A stretch of DNA of 40,353 nt, from positions 23,443,564-23,483,916 of the forward strand of contig NC_092571.1 in NCBI RefSeq assembly GCF_037975245.1, in the 5' to 3' direction. The notes under the pieces were generated by a model. That model was not told the origin of the DNA. It did no database searches and saw only the letters and a list, made by a program, of their open reading frames with translations. Both the position numbers and the translations under genes were made by a program. This document shows, in pieces, positions 1 through 10,700 of the stretch (its first letter is position 1; every line of letters starts with the position of its first letter). This DNA comes from Apostichopus japonicus. Taxonomy: Eukaryota > Echinodermata > Holothuroidea > Aspidochirotida > Stichopodidae.

Positions 1-152
1 CGTAACTCGCCAAAAAAGTGTGGAATTTCTGCTTGTATAATTTATCCATTAGCTTTTTTGAACCAAAAAAAGGCTTTTTTGCTTGCTTTGTGCTACTTGA
101 TTCCACCACTGGTCAAATTCGGTGTTCCTTCCCTTCACAGTCCAGCATGTTC

Positions 153-235
153 GGCAAAAAAAAAAAAAAAAAAAAAAAAAATAATAATAATTAAAAAATA
201 ATAAAAAACGCGAACATGAAAAAAAAAAAAAAATC
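153..235. repeat. A-rich simple sequence
   Basis: An adenine run of about 28 bases, then AAT/AAAAAT repeats and a second run of about 14 A. It is low-complexity DNA. No retroposon body could be recognised upstream, so I do not call it a poly-A tail. Confidence 0.8.
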
Positions 236-1740
236 GGAAATCCGCGTTTCCGCGGAAGAGTCTCATGCCTGTTAAAAGATATTGGAGAAACAGTCATATA
301 CAGGCAACGATAACGCAGTAATGCGCGTAGTTTTCATTCTAGTTAAACAGTTAATCCACAGTGAGAACGTATGTGTTGAATCAAGCACTGAATTATTAAG
401 TGTGTGTATAATATCTGTATGGGCAATATTCTCCCTTTTACCCATGTTACAAAACAAAAGTAGAAATATCTTACGAAATAAAAAACGAGTAGAACCGACG
501 GTAAGATCACGAGTTTAAGGCATGCTTGGCATTTATCAAAGGTGTAATATCTGCATAACTTGTCAACATGGTAATTATTATTTCGTCGATAGAAAGTTTA
601 GGCAATGGTATATGTCACCATCACAATAAATTATCTAAGAAATGTGAGGTCAGGAAAAGTAGAGACCATTAATTCGCAAACGAAAAAAAAAAGTATTTAA
701 AAATTGTCAGGTAGTTTTGTCTTCGAGTTAAAGTGGGATTAAAACGTGAACCACTAAATACAATTTTTCAACCATACAATTTGAATCTAAATTACACTAA
801 GTTGCAGCCCATTAAGCATAACATAACCCTCAAGGGATAGTATGCATACACTTTGTCAAAATTTCAGATTATAGTTAATCAGATGTATGATTCTACTGGT
901 CATTCAGAGACAATATCTCCAAGATTAGAAATATATCGAGCTCTACAATATTGTCGATTGACATACATAATATATAACCAAGTGAATAATCTTTTTTTTA
1001 TTTTCTATCATGGAGCTTTCTGACAGATCCCTGCTTCTGTGAATGAAACAAAATTCTACTTAGTTTGTAAAGAAGAATTCCCTTTGTTGAATATGTTAAA
1101 GGCATTGAAGACTCACCCCAAACTGCGTGCCGAGCTCTGAAAAAAAAAGTTAACTTTGCTACAAAATGCTACAGTAATGAAACGTGATACCTTGTTATCT
1201 TTTATCTAGACCTGAGATATCCATCGCTGCTATGCACACTGTGTTGTGGGTATTGACCGTAGCTGTATGTATTGACTGTACACTAGTGTCTAATGGTAGC
1301 AAGCTGTGTGTGTATTTTCTGGGATCGATGGTGGTGTCTAACACTTCTGTTACTCCTTATTCGAAACTAGGTCAGATTACCGGCATGAGACGTTTCTTTG
1401 TGCACGAGTTCTCACACCCTTTAATGATGATTAAAAAGAGGTTCTTGGTGACAGTTTAACAGACAGTCTGTATATGTTAACTATGTAAAACACATTTATA
1501 TTATTTCATATTGTATATACGGCAATAGTTATTCAAGCCCTTTGGCAATGTTATCATATACCATCATCAATGCAGCCATCTCCATCTTATAGACAGCACA
1601 CTGCAGTTTAAGTGGGAGTTTGGTTTTTGCTCCAAGAAATCTCTGTGCCTAAAGAGTACATAACAGTAACCAAAATCCCAACCATCATCTTTAGAACTTA
1701 AAATCAAAATAAAATAAAACTGTTAGCAAACTGCTTATCC
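236..1740. other. Non-coding stretch, nothing recognised
   Basis: AT-rich sequence with frequent stops in all frames. The short open frames show no family resemblance and no convincing paired splice sites. No tRNA or snRNA structure was noticed. Confidence 0.6.
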
Positions 1741-1779
1741 ACTCGAGAGCATATGTAGGAGAATGTGTAAAAGTATAGG

Positions 1780-1825
1780 TTGGCCTGACGTTTCGATCCT
1801 AGCAGGATCTTCTTCATAGGCTAAA
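1780..1825 (-). mobile_element. Penelope-like element terminal motif, degenerate
   Basis: On the minus strand this segment has a perfect 5-bp stem (GATCC/GGATC, plus positions 1795-1809) followed by GAAACGTCAGGCC. This hairpin-plus-GAAAC arrangement resembles the hammerhead-like motif in terminal repeats of Penelope-like retroelements. The usual CUGANGA core box is altered here (CCTATGAAGA), so any ribozyme is probably inactive. Sequence to about 2130 may belong to the same element, but no reverse transcriptase or GIY-YIG coding was found. The family assignment rests on recalled motif similarity. Confidence 0.4.
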
Positions 1826-2130
1826 TGACAAGTAACAGTAACAGAAGGGACAAAAACACGTACAGAATACAGACAGGTTAATGAGCATGGTGAACACAAA
1901 GAGATAGATGTAAGGGGATTAGTAGACAAGGGATGGAGAGAAGAAAGAAAGAAACCAACAGGGGAAGAGGAGAGGTAGGAGAACCTATCAGAAAGAGATC
2001 TCCATATATGGAACATATAGAAGGAAAGTCTTGATTGATAGCTATCCTGGTGTAAAACTCGCGTTACTAATGTTATCAGGATGTCAATCTTTTTGACTTT
2101 CTCTGTGTTTTTTTTCCCTTTCAAATTGAC

Positions 2131-3440
2131 TATAGATTATTAACAATGTTGACACATGAAATCATTGTCATCTTTATAACAGGTCATGTTAAGAGCTTTA
2201 ATCTTTTAGATTCAGCATCTGCAAAACTGCCGGTCTTCTTGGAAAACTTCATACTTCGGTATTTTTTCGTTTTAATTTATATTGTTTCTCTTATTATGTT
2301 TGTAGCTCTGGGAGATCGATTTTAATTAGACACAATGATTCCCTGAGTGTAGCTTCTTGTAAACTAAGAGACCATTGCTTACATTTACTGATGAGTTCAG
2401 GTCCATATATACGCTGTCATGCAAGGAAACATGTCCATTGATAAGGTATCATTAAAATTCGTCCAAAACCTGCAGACAAAATGGAACCATCTTTCCAAAT
2501 CGGTACCACGAATTACATTTTTCCAAAAAAGGGTTTTCACCAAAAAGACTTAATTACAATTTCTTTTCATTTCTCACGAAAGGTCTTTCTTTTCCCCTAA
2601 AATAACAGTAGAGCACTTTTCACTTACAAGAAAATTAAAATGGATACTTTTTATTTACTTCAGAAAACGGTACTTCTCGCTTATAAAAAATCGGGCAATT
2701 TAGAAATGTTCACAAAATTGTGGGGACGTTTCCTATACCAACCCCCCCCCGCCCCCGCCCACCCCTCTCCACCAGTTTTCGCTCCCCTGGAGTTTCACAT
2801 TGTATCGTATTGAACTGAATCTTATGAATAATTCAGTCTTAACTTCCAAGAATCTGCGCAGTGCCAACTTTCAACAGATGACCAATTTATGAGGTGATTT
2901 TCTGTTTTTATTGACGTTCTACTGTATGAAGGTGATAAAGAACAGATTTGAGCTTCATTTGTAATTAAAGTCGCGAAGTTTCTGCGCAGAGGGTTTTCAA
3001 GCACGACCAGAAACCGGAAGTGGCAACCTCTCGATCAATTGTGTGGGCGGGTGCAAAGCAATTAAATCCTTTGACCAAGAACATTAAATGTTTTTCTTTT
3101 ATCTTAGTAAATCCATAACGATAAGTACACACTAATGAGTACAGGCTTCTGTATTAAGATTTAAGTATCGACTTTTAGGCATTTCTGAAAGGGTTTCAGG
3201 TTTAATAACCGACTGTGTACTGGACAAACATATAAAGTATAGCATCACTCTGAGCCAAGACTATATAACAGTTAAATCCGTTTGGGTGTGTGTGACGGTT
3301 CTGAATCTCGAGATAGAAATAATAAAAGTAATTCCGCCGTTTTTGCTGACCTTGCAACCTAATGTATAATGAGTTATATGTATCTTTATCCACATCGTGA
3401 CGAGATAATTCCTGGTTATGGGTGTTTATAGTAGATTTGT
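2131..3440. other. Non-coding stretch, nothing recognised
   Basis: AT-rich DNA with one C-rich tract near 2741-2766. The open frames are short and do not resemble known proteins. Confidence 0.55.
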
Positions 3441-3580
3441 GAGTAAGAGTATACAACATCATGAGTGCAACAGCATTAGTATGAGTACAGCAGCATAGGT
3501 ATGAGTACAAGTAGAATTCCCCTTGGTATGAGGAGATTGAGTACAAAGCTTTAATCACGAGAACGAGTACGTGATATTGT
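3441..3580 (+). repeat. GAGTAC-rich satellite-family flank
   Basis: GAGTAC recurs at irregular spacing, and a segment containing CCCCTTGGTATGAG is shared (diverged) with plus positions 31449-31560. It appears to be the non-tandem part of the repeat family whose tandem array follows directly. Confidence 0.6.
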
Positions 3581-3871
3581 ATTATTAACATTAAACATAC
3601 CCCGTGAGTACATATCCACAAGTCCGAGTACATCAGGTATTATTAATATTAAACATACCCCGTGAGTACATATCCACAAGTCCGAGTACATCAGGTATTG
3701 TTAATATTAAACATACCCCGTGAGTACATATCCACAAGTCCGAGTACATCAGGTATTATTAATATTAAACATACCCCGTGAGTACATATCCACAAGTCCG
3801 AGTACATCAGGTATTATTAATATTAAACATACCCCGTGAGTACATATCCACAAGTCCGAGTACATCAGGTA
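3581..3871 (+). repeat. 58-bp minisatellite, five copies
   Basis: Five consecutive near-identical units with an exact 58-bp period; the CCCCGTGAG block recurs with its G at 3604, 3662, 3720, 3778 and 3836. Each unit carries two GAGTAC motifs. The first unit differs slightly at its start and the array ends abruptly after 3871. A minus-strand open frame overlapping the array is a by-product of the repeats. Confidence 0.95.
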
Positions 3872-5806
3872 TAACTACTACATTAAATATTAGTATGAGT
3901 ACGTAAACTATACTCAATACAAGTATGGTTACTATAGAACATTTACTGATTGAGCCACTCATTAGTAACTCAAAACAAAATGGTTTTTTTTTAAATGATT
4001 CCGCTAGGAAATCTTCGATTTTGATACCAACCCCAAAAAAATATTCTGGTACAAAGTTCGCCAACTGCAGTCAACAACTGGAACATGCAAGTTATGACCT
4101 CTCTCGAAATTCACATCTAACCGCGGTAAGATGTGAATTTTTACCTAACCATTTCTTTCTGCTGTTGGTTGTTGACGTGGTGAAGTCGCGCTAATGTAAA
4201 AGTATATACCCGGCCGAGTCTCAACATAAAGCAACCTAAGAGCGTGTCATTATTTCTACGAATATTTGTGAATAATTTTGCATTCGAATCAAGTCGTGTT
4301 GAATATTGGAACAGGCTTAGTCATCAACTAGAACAGGTCGTTAACCATAAGAACTATACGTTCACAAATCTGTGCGGCAATGTCATCTTCAGATTTCTTG
4401 ATCGGTGGTTTTTGGTTTACATAAATTCCAGTTTATTGTGATCTTGGTTACATTTTGTTGAGCGATCTACTCACTGTGAACAATGACTAGGTTATCTTTG
4501 AATGACAGACAACTATATTGAGACAGTAACCATGCGAAGCTAAGGTATACCGTCTTACTACATCATGGTCACAACGTAATGCGTATTGAGTGTAACAAAG
4601 TGTTACAATTCCGAACCTAGTCTATCATATGCATACGGCACATTCAAAGAGCTCATTATATGCAGGTATTCTCTCGATGCATGCAGGTGTGTTCCAAACT
4701 CTTGCCTCCCATTCGATCATGGCGGTAAGCCACTATTTATTTTCGTCTTTCCAGTAAACAGTTTGTTGTTGTTTGTGTTGGTTTAGAGGCTTTACCGTAT
4801 ACTGTAATGTCATTGTAATGTCATTCAAAACGAGTTTAGCAAGCTGTTGCGAATGGAATATTTGTTACCACAAGTATTAAGGGAATTAGCGTAAGAATAT
4901 CTTATATGCAAACACCGTCAATCATTTCATCCGTCACGGTTGTATTGCTGGAAGCTGGCTGTAAAAGACTCCTTTGTAAAGGGATATATTATAAGTCCTT
5001 TTCATACATCCCATTGTGTGTAGTCTAGGTTACGTGATATGAGAGACTGTTACATTTCTCTGACAAGAAAGAAGTTAGTTTTGTTTAAACACGATAGGAA
5101 TTGAAGGTTGTATTTTTAAGGAGATTATATACCAAATGATATGCCATCATATCGGTGTGATCAAGATATGATGGAAATAAACGCAGGCTATTGGTAAGTT
5201 ATATCGGCAAGCTATTTTTGGATGGAGGGATATTACCAATGGATTGAAATATCTACCGACCGGTTGACAGTTTCTACTTCTTTTATGTCCATTTAACAGG
5301 TGAGAGAGCGCCTGATCATCAGATGTTTTGGTTGGGGTTTACGTCTATTTTTGTTTTTTGGCTATTTGCTACTTTTTTGTGGGGGGGGGGGGGTAGTGCG
5401 ACAGGAATTTTATTTACGTTCTCTCTGTCGTTTACGACGACTACATGTTTTTATTAGAATGTGATGAACTGTGCACTGAGGTGATGTAAACATTGGCGAA
5501 CTATACTAAACGCGCTGGGTGATATAAAATCTGTAATGTTACAGTACGTACGATGAACTATAACAGTCGTTCTATCTTAGGTTACTTTTAGAAAATGACT
5601 CGCTACAGTGAGGGCATATCTAGTCTCGATTCCATCTCGAGATATTTAAATATGATCGTAAATTATTCACTTGTTTAGGTGTAAACGTCTTTTTGCAAAG
5701 TGAATATCATCTCTTCTCTTCCGTTCTTCTTTACCCCTCATTTGCCTCCCTCACCCGTCTCATATCTCTCCATCTATGTTGCTCTATGGTATAATTTTGC
5801 ACCCCT
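3872..5806. other. Non-coding stretch with one palindrome
   Basis: No supported coding sequence. It contains the 34-bp palindrome listed separately and a G run near 5382. The last 100 bases before 5807 are ordinary pyrimidine-rich flank to the transposon-like unit. Confidence 0.55.
4107..4140. repeat. 34-bp near-perfect palindrome
   Basis: Arms AAATTCACATCT (4107-4118) and AGATGTGAATTT (4129-4140) are exact reverse complements. The 10-bp centre is itself nearly palindromic around CCGCGG. It could form a cruciform or hairpin. Its function is unknown. Confidence 0.85.
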
Positions 5807-5832
5807 CACTCTAAAAACAGTTGGTTAAAAAA
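5807..5832 (+). repeat. Left terminal inverted repeat
   Basis: Begins CACTCTAAAAAC and continues with GTTGGTTAAAAAA. It pairs with 13078-13103 with one gap and one or two mismatches. Confidence 0.75.
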
Positions 5833-5991
5833 TTAACCAATACCTTAACCAACACTGGGCACGTATGTCAAATTCGACTTATTGGTGATATTTTAACCAA
5901 CACCTGTTGGTTAACGGCTTTAACCAGCCGTTGGGTAACATTTTTAACCAATAAAATAACTATAAGTTTGTACCCAACAGTTGTTGGTTAA
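5820..5991. repeat. Left subterminal TTGGTTAA cluster
   Basis: Seven exact TTGGTTAA or TTAACCAA octamers lie at about 5821, 5833, 5845, 5893, 5907, 5944 and 5984, in both orientations, with degenerate copies between. This density is far above chance and suggests protein-binding sites at a transposon end. Confidence 0.8.
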
Positions 5992-7079
5992 ATTAATTGT
6001 GTAAATTATGCCCATCATTGGTGAACTTACAAATGTAGGGATCATTAAATTGGGGAATTAAAAATCATTTTATTGGGCAATTACTACATTTAAATTGGGC
6101 AGTGGCTTTTACCATTAGAAAAGGGTGGGGTGGGGGGGTCAAATGAGCCTTCATTGCCCAATATATGTTGGCGAATGCAATATATTGGACAGTGATGGAT
6201 GAGATCCTCAGTGGATTTTACTTAATGTAGTTGAAAGACTCCTCGCAAGTTTTGTTTATGCAGACCTAGTTTGCAACAATCAGTTGAATATGGCAATGCA
6301 AAGAGTAAACAATTCCTTGAAAAATATTGAAAAATTAACAAACAGTTACATTACAGAAGCCAGATGGATGACATTTTGAGAACTTGTGTTTATTGAAAAC
6401 AATAACCAGCTGAACCATGTGAATAAAATACAAACAAAACAAAACAACACACAAATATGCTTGGATGTAACAACTTCTTAGCTGCAGTGCTCTATCAGAC
6501 CTTTAAGGTGACACAACGTTAAAAAACCTCTACTCTTCAAGAAGAACCTTATTCATAGAAAACTTGTAACACTCAATATCTCATATGTAACTATAGATCA
6601 ATTGATGTATAAACAATCTATGAATCTAAACATCAATCATGATCTGATTAATCAAGGTTTACCTATAGTATACATACAGTTAATAAAGAATTACATTGAG
6701 TATCACATACGTATGTGGTGTACATGATTACATTTAGAGACATAATTATGATATATGCAGTACATTGCAGCCAGTGCATTGTTCTTATTTCCAGTATTTG
6801 GATGTATAGTATATATATCTTCACCACATATAGAGATACATGTGTAGGTGAACTTTAGCTACATTTAACCTTACTCACTCATGAAAGATCAGTTGATTAG
6901 ATCGGGATTCCAATAAAAATTAGTAAGGAAAGTTTTGATTTGTACCAGCATGGTATGTAAAAAATATGTCATATCATGAGTTTTAATTAAATGTCCCTTC
7001 AAGATGATGCTATCGGGTGTGTGAATTTTAAAATAGTAATATTATACAAACTTCTTGCTTACAATTATTATATGAGCTT
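5992..7079. other. Element interior without recognised gene
   Basis: Non-coding DNA between the left subterminal repeats and the 3' end of the SAMD3-like gene. A second recurring motif, TTGGGCA/TGCCCAA, appears several times between about 6070 and 6160. It presumably includes the 3' UTR of the minus-strand gene; no polyadenylation signal could be assigned. Confidence 0.5.
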
Positions 7080-7411
7080 CTTGCTTACAATTTCCTTTTA
7101 AGGCACTTCTTACTTTCCAGGGCCAAGAACGCTATAATACAACTTGGCATATGTGCTTCTTTGATTTCATTAATCACATTTTGAATGAACTGCCAAACAA
7201 GACTGCATGAAGGTCGATAAGCTATGTCCAAAATGCACATTTGCCATGAAACAGAAAAAGACAGCTTTAATAGAAGAGATTTGTGAGAAACTGACCTCTG
7301 TTCTAAAATAGCAAATATCTGGGTTGGTACCAAGAGGGCTCCTTGCATACAAAAGTAGCTGCAGTATTTTTGTGGCATCAATATCCTTTGAACTTTGTAA
7401 AATATCAGCCA
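7080..7411 (-). pseudogene. Broken tandem copy of the SAMD3-like terminal exon
   Basis: This segment is a diverged direct duplicate of 7419-7760, the coding part of the last exon. Matching blocks at both ends (CTTGCTTACAAT and AATATCAGCCA) are offset by 339 to 349 bp. On the minus strand it still encodes recognisable fragments such as VWQFIQNVINEIKEAH, but small deletions split them over two frames. The copy stops just inside the exon's 5' end, so it has no splice acceptor. It therefore cannot serve as a functional alternative terminal exon and is probably transcribed only as 3' UTR, if at all. Confidence 0.8.
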
Positions 7412-7446
7412 TGAATATCTTGCTTACAATTCTTTTCTTTAAGCCA

Positions 7447-7764
7447 CTAATTACTTTTAAAGGCCAAGAATGATCTAAGATCTCTTATGCAACTTGGCAC
7501 ATGTGCTTCTTTGATTTCATAAATCACATTTTGAATGAACTGCCACACAAGACAGCATGAAGGTTGGTAAGCCATGTCCAAAATGTACATTGCTTTGAAA
7601 CAGAAATCGATAGCTTTCAGTAGTGATTCTTGAGGGACTGGCCTCCGTTCTAGTATAACGAATGTTTGGGTTGGTGCCAAGAGAGTTCCTTTGCATACAA
7701 CAAATGGCTGCGGCTTCTTTGTGGCATCAATAGTCTTTGAAATTTGTAGAATATCAGCCACTTC
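7447..7764 (-). CDS. SAMD3-like, exon 8 (terminal)
   Basis: It starts after a strong acceptor (a T-rich tract ending TCTCACAG) and opens in phase 0 with GAAGTGGCTGAT. It encodes 105 residues and ends in TAG at 7449-7447. It contains the conserved C-terminal pattern of the family: QPFVVCKG, QTFVILER, then YILDMAYQ and VWQFIQNVIYEI. Confidence 0.8.
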   Translation of the reverse strand, partial: EVADILQISKTIDATKKPQPFVVCKGTLLAPTQTFVILERRPVPQESLLKAIDFCFKAMYILDMAYQPSCCLVWQFIQNVIYEIKEAHVPSCIRDLRSFLAFKSN

Positions 7765-10700
7765 CTGTGAGAAAAATTGAAAAAAATGAAAATTATCACA
7801 AGCTGCTCTTTGTCAATCAATATGAAGTTGTGACAGCAAGAACCCCTCCATTCTAGCAGATTTGTATTTAGAAAAAACTTTATATGAAATTATACTTGGC
7901 ACAGCCAAACTTCATAACCACCCATATCTATGCTTACAATGACATGCTAGTTTTAAAAAAGTACTATGAACGTTTGATACATTTGAAATTTACTGTTTAG
8001 TTATCATGTTTAGAAGATACTTTCACTATCATTAACTTTTTATCACCAACTCATAATTTATTAGTTAAAATCAGCTACACGTGTGACCCATATCCTACTA
8101 CTGTCATTTACCAAATTGAGCAAAATTTGACAAGCATATTGTTGTTGTGAAATCAATTTTTAAATAATATTACGTAGGCCCTGCCCACTCATGAATATTA
8201 ATTATCCATTTTGAACCAAACGGAATATGGTTCATGTGCTTGGGAGCATCTATGTACAATGACTCAAATCCAGCATAATTGTTGAGATTCCACTTTAACA
8301 AGCAATCCATCACAATCTACAAAACACATGTCATAAGCATGTTGTCAATGAACTTCAACAAGCGGACAAATGAATGCTTAAACACCTACTGGTTGAATGT
8401 CCACGAAGGAGGTGATTGCCTCTTTTACTGAACACAATCCTTTCTTTCCCTTTCCTTTCCCTCTCAAGATGACTGGAAGAAGAAAAAATGCCAATGTTTT
8501 CTTCTTATCTGTGAAAGTGACAAAACATAACTAAAGATAGGTCCAAAGTCCTTGTGCATAAAAATATAACACAATTAATGACCACTTAAACATATAAATT
8601 GTCATTATTACGTACAGTGCCCGTACAGCACAAATTATTTGTATTTTCTCTTGCCTTTATTTGTCTCTAACACTGGAAGTCCTTCAAGTCATTTGTATCA
8701 GAAGATGGCATATCATGAGAATGTAATGAGATAAGTTAGCATCTGTTTGGTATTTTGTGTATGTTTATTTTCAATAATACATGTCTCCTTTAAAAGCCCA
8801 CATTCATAATGTTGTGCTGCTATCACAACCTGTTTGCAAAGTTATCTACTCTTTATATTTTATTATATATTCAGATCTCAAAACACTGATGAACCTTTGA
8901 CATATTTTGTGTTCTATTGTTCTATAGTAGTCACTAGCTTTTGGCTTAAATGAAATCCCAAAGATGGGTCAGATGGAGTCTAAGCAAGGGAATATACCTG
9001 CACCAACCCAACTTGGTTTCTGTCTAAACCAGATCCCATTGATGCTTTTTGTTCAATTTCAGTTTATTATTTTTACCAAAAAAAAGAAAAGGAAGTGTTA
9101 TTGCCTTAACAAAAAGTAAACTAAGGCTATTTTGAGAACAAGATCAGATATATTACGGATAATTGGTCAAACCTGAGCTTTCAGAAGCTCCTAGTGTGAT
9201 GGTGGTGAAAGGTTGCAAGGAATGATCAACATACAAAAAATTAAATTAGCTCAACTATGCGCACTGAAATAAGAAGCACACTTACCAATAGACAAACTCT
9301 CTAGGTTAACGTACTCCAAACCAAGAATGCCTTGCCAATTTTCAACCAGTTTGCCATATTCTATAATCCCATTGTAGTACAAGTCCCATTTCTCATACAG
9401 GTGATCCTCATGCTCAGGCCAAAGCACTGAAAAATCTTGTTCCATCTGACAGAGCAAAGGGAAATAGAATACTTTAATGTGTGTAAGCATATTCTTTTTT
9501 TGATCCTCAGCTAGGATCCATTAAAAAATCACTCTCACTGAATTTGTTAAAGTCTGGTTCCATGCATCTATACAAACACTATGTATTGTTGAAGCTGGAT
9601 GTGGAAAATCCAACTGTGATACCTTTTGCTAGTTTAATAACATTTAGAAAACATCTTGGAAAGAAAAGTAAGTATTTAACATTTATTGACAGATGCTTTG
9701 AAAATATCTCAGAATACAGCTCAAAAATGTTTTTTTTTCAAAATATTTTTTTTAATGTGGTGGGGTGGGGGGGGGAATTTGAGTTGCAAAAATTCAATAT
9801 TTAACATTTGTGATATCATCACTGAACAAAAGCATATTCATGGGAATAATTTATCTTGTCTCCCTGTAACAAGATGATAGACAAGTTGTTAGATTGGTAC
9901 ACAATTGCAAGAAATGCAGAGCAAAAATTGCACATAAAACCATAGCACTGAATGGCAAAGACACCATATTAACAAAAAAAAAACTTGTACAAATTGTAAA
10001 CGATGTTATACCGCTTGTATCTGTACCTTTTTCCACACTCAACATCAGCAACCTTTCTAAAAATCCTACCTATATCCTTGAATAAAGCAAGATTTTCATC
10101 CAGAAATAACATTTTGTCCAATCTGGTCTTTATAATGCATACAGATCTGCCAGATGCCTAAGGTTAAATTAAAAGTCAGTCACTTTTCTTCACTGTGTGG
10201 CTGATTACTGTCATAAACTTCCAGGCATAAATTAAAAGAGATTTAAAATATAATGCCATGATTTAAAATATAATGCCATGATTTAAAAAAAGCAGTGAAA
10301 CTAGTTCTTTCCAATCAAACTAGATATGTAGTCAATCAATGTACAGTTTTTAAGTTGGCCAAATAGGCTTCAAAGTGAAATATAGTATTAACTCATCAGT
10401 GAGGTTAGTGACTTAATTAATTTCAGTGTTTCTGCTGAATCAAAACCTCGCTAGTAATTTTTCCACTTCCTTTTTCAAGAGTTAAAGGATATGGTCTTGA
10501 ATAGTATCTTTGTAATATGTGTATTCAGAGCTAGCTTCTATAGTATTTTTTATGCAAAATCACCTACGTATTTCTCTGTAATTAAGCAGCAAAAATTCAA
10601 ATTTGATAGTTACCATTCCACGGTCTAACAACCTGGGATACTCTTTCAGAATATCTGAAATGTTAGTTGAGTGGTCTTTGATCTGCCGTTGTCTGTAAAC

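Noticed and set aside
3581-3871. CRISPR-like array
   Set aside because: The units are contiguous 58-bp tandem copies without unique spacers, in eukaryotic DNA.
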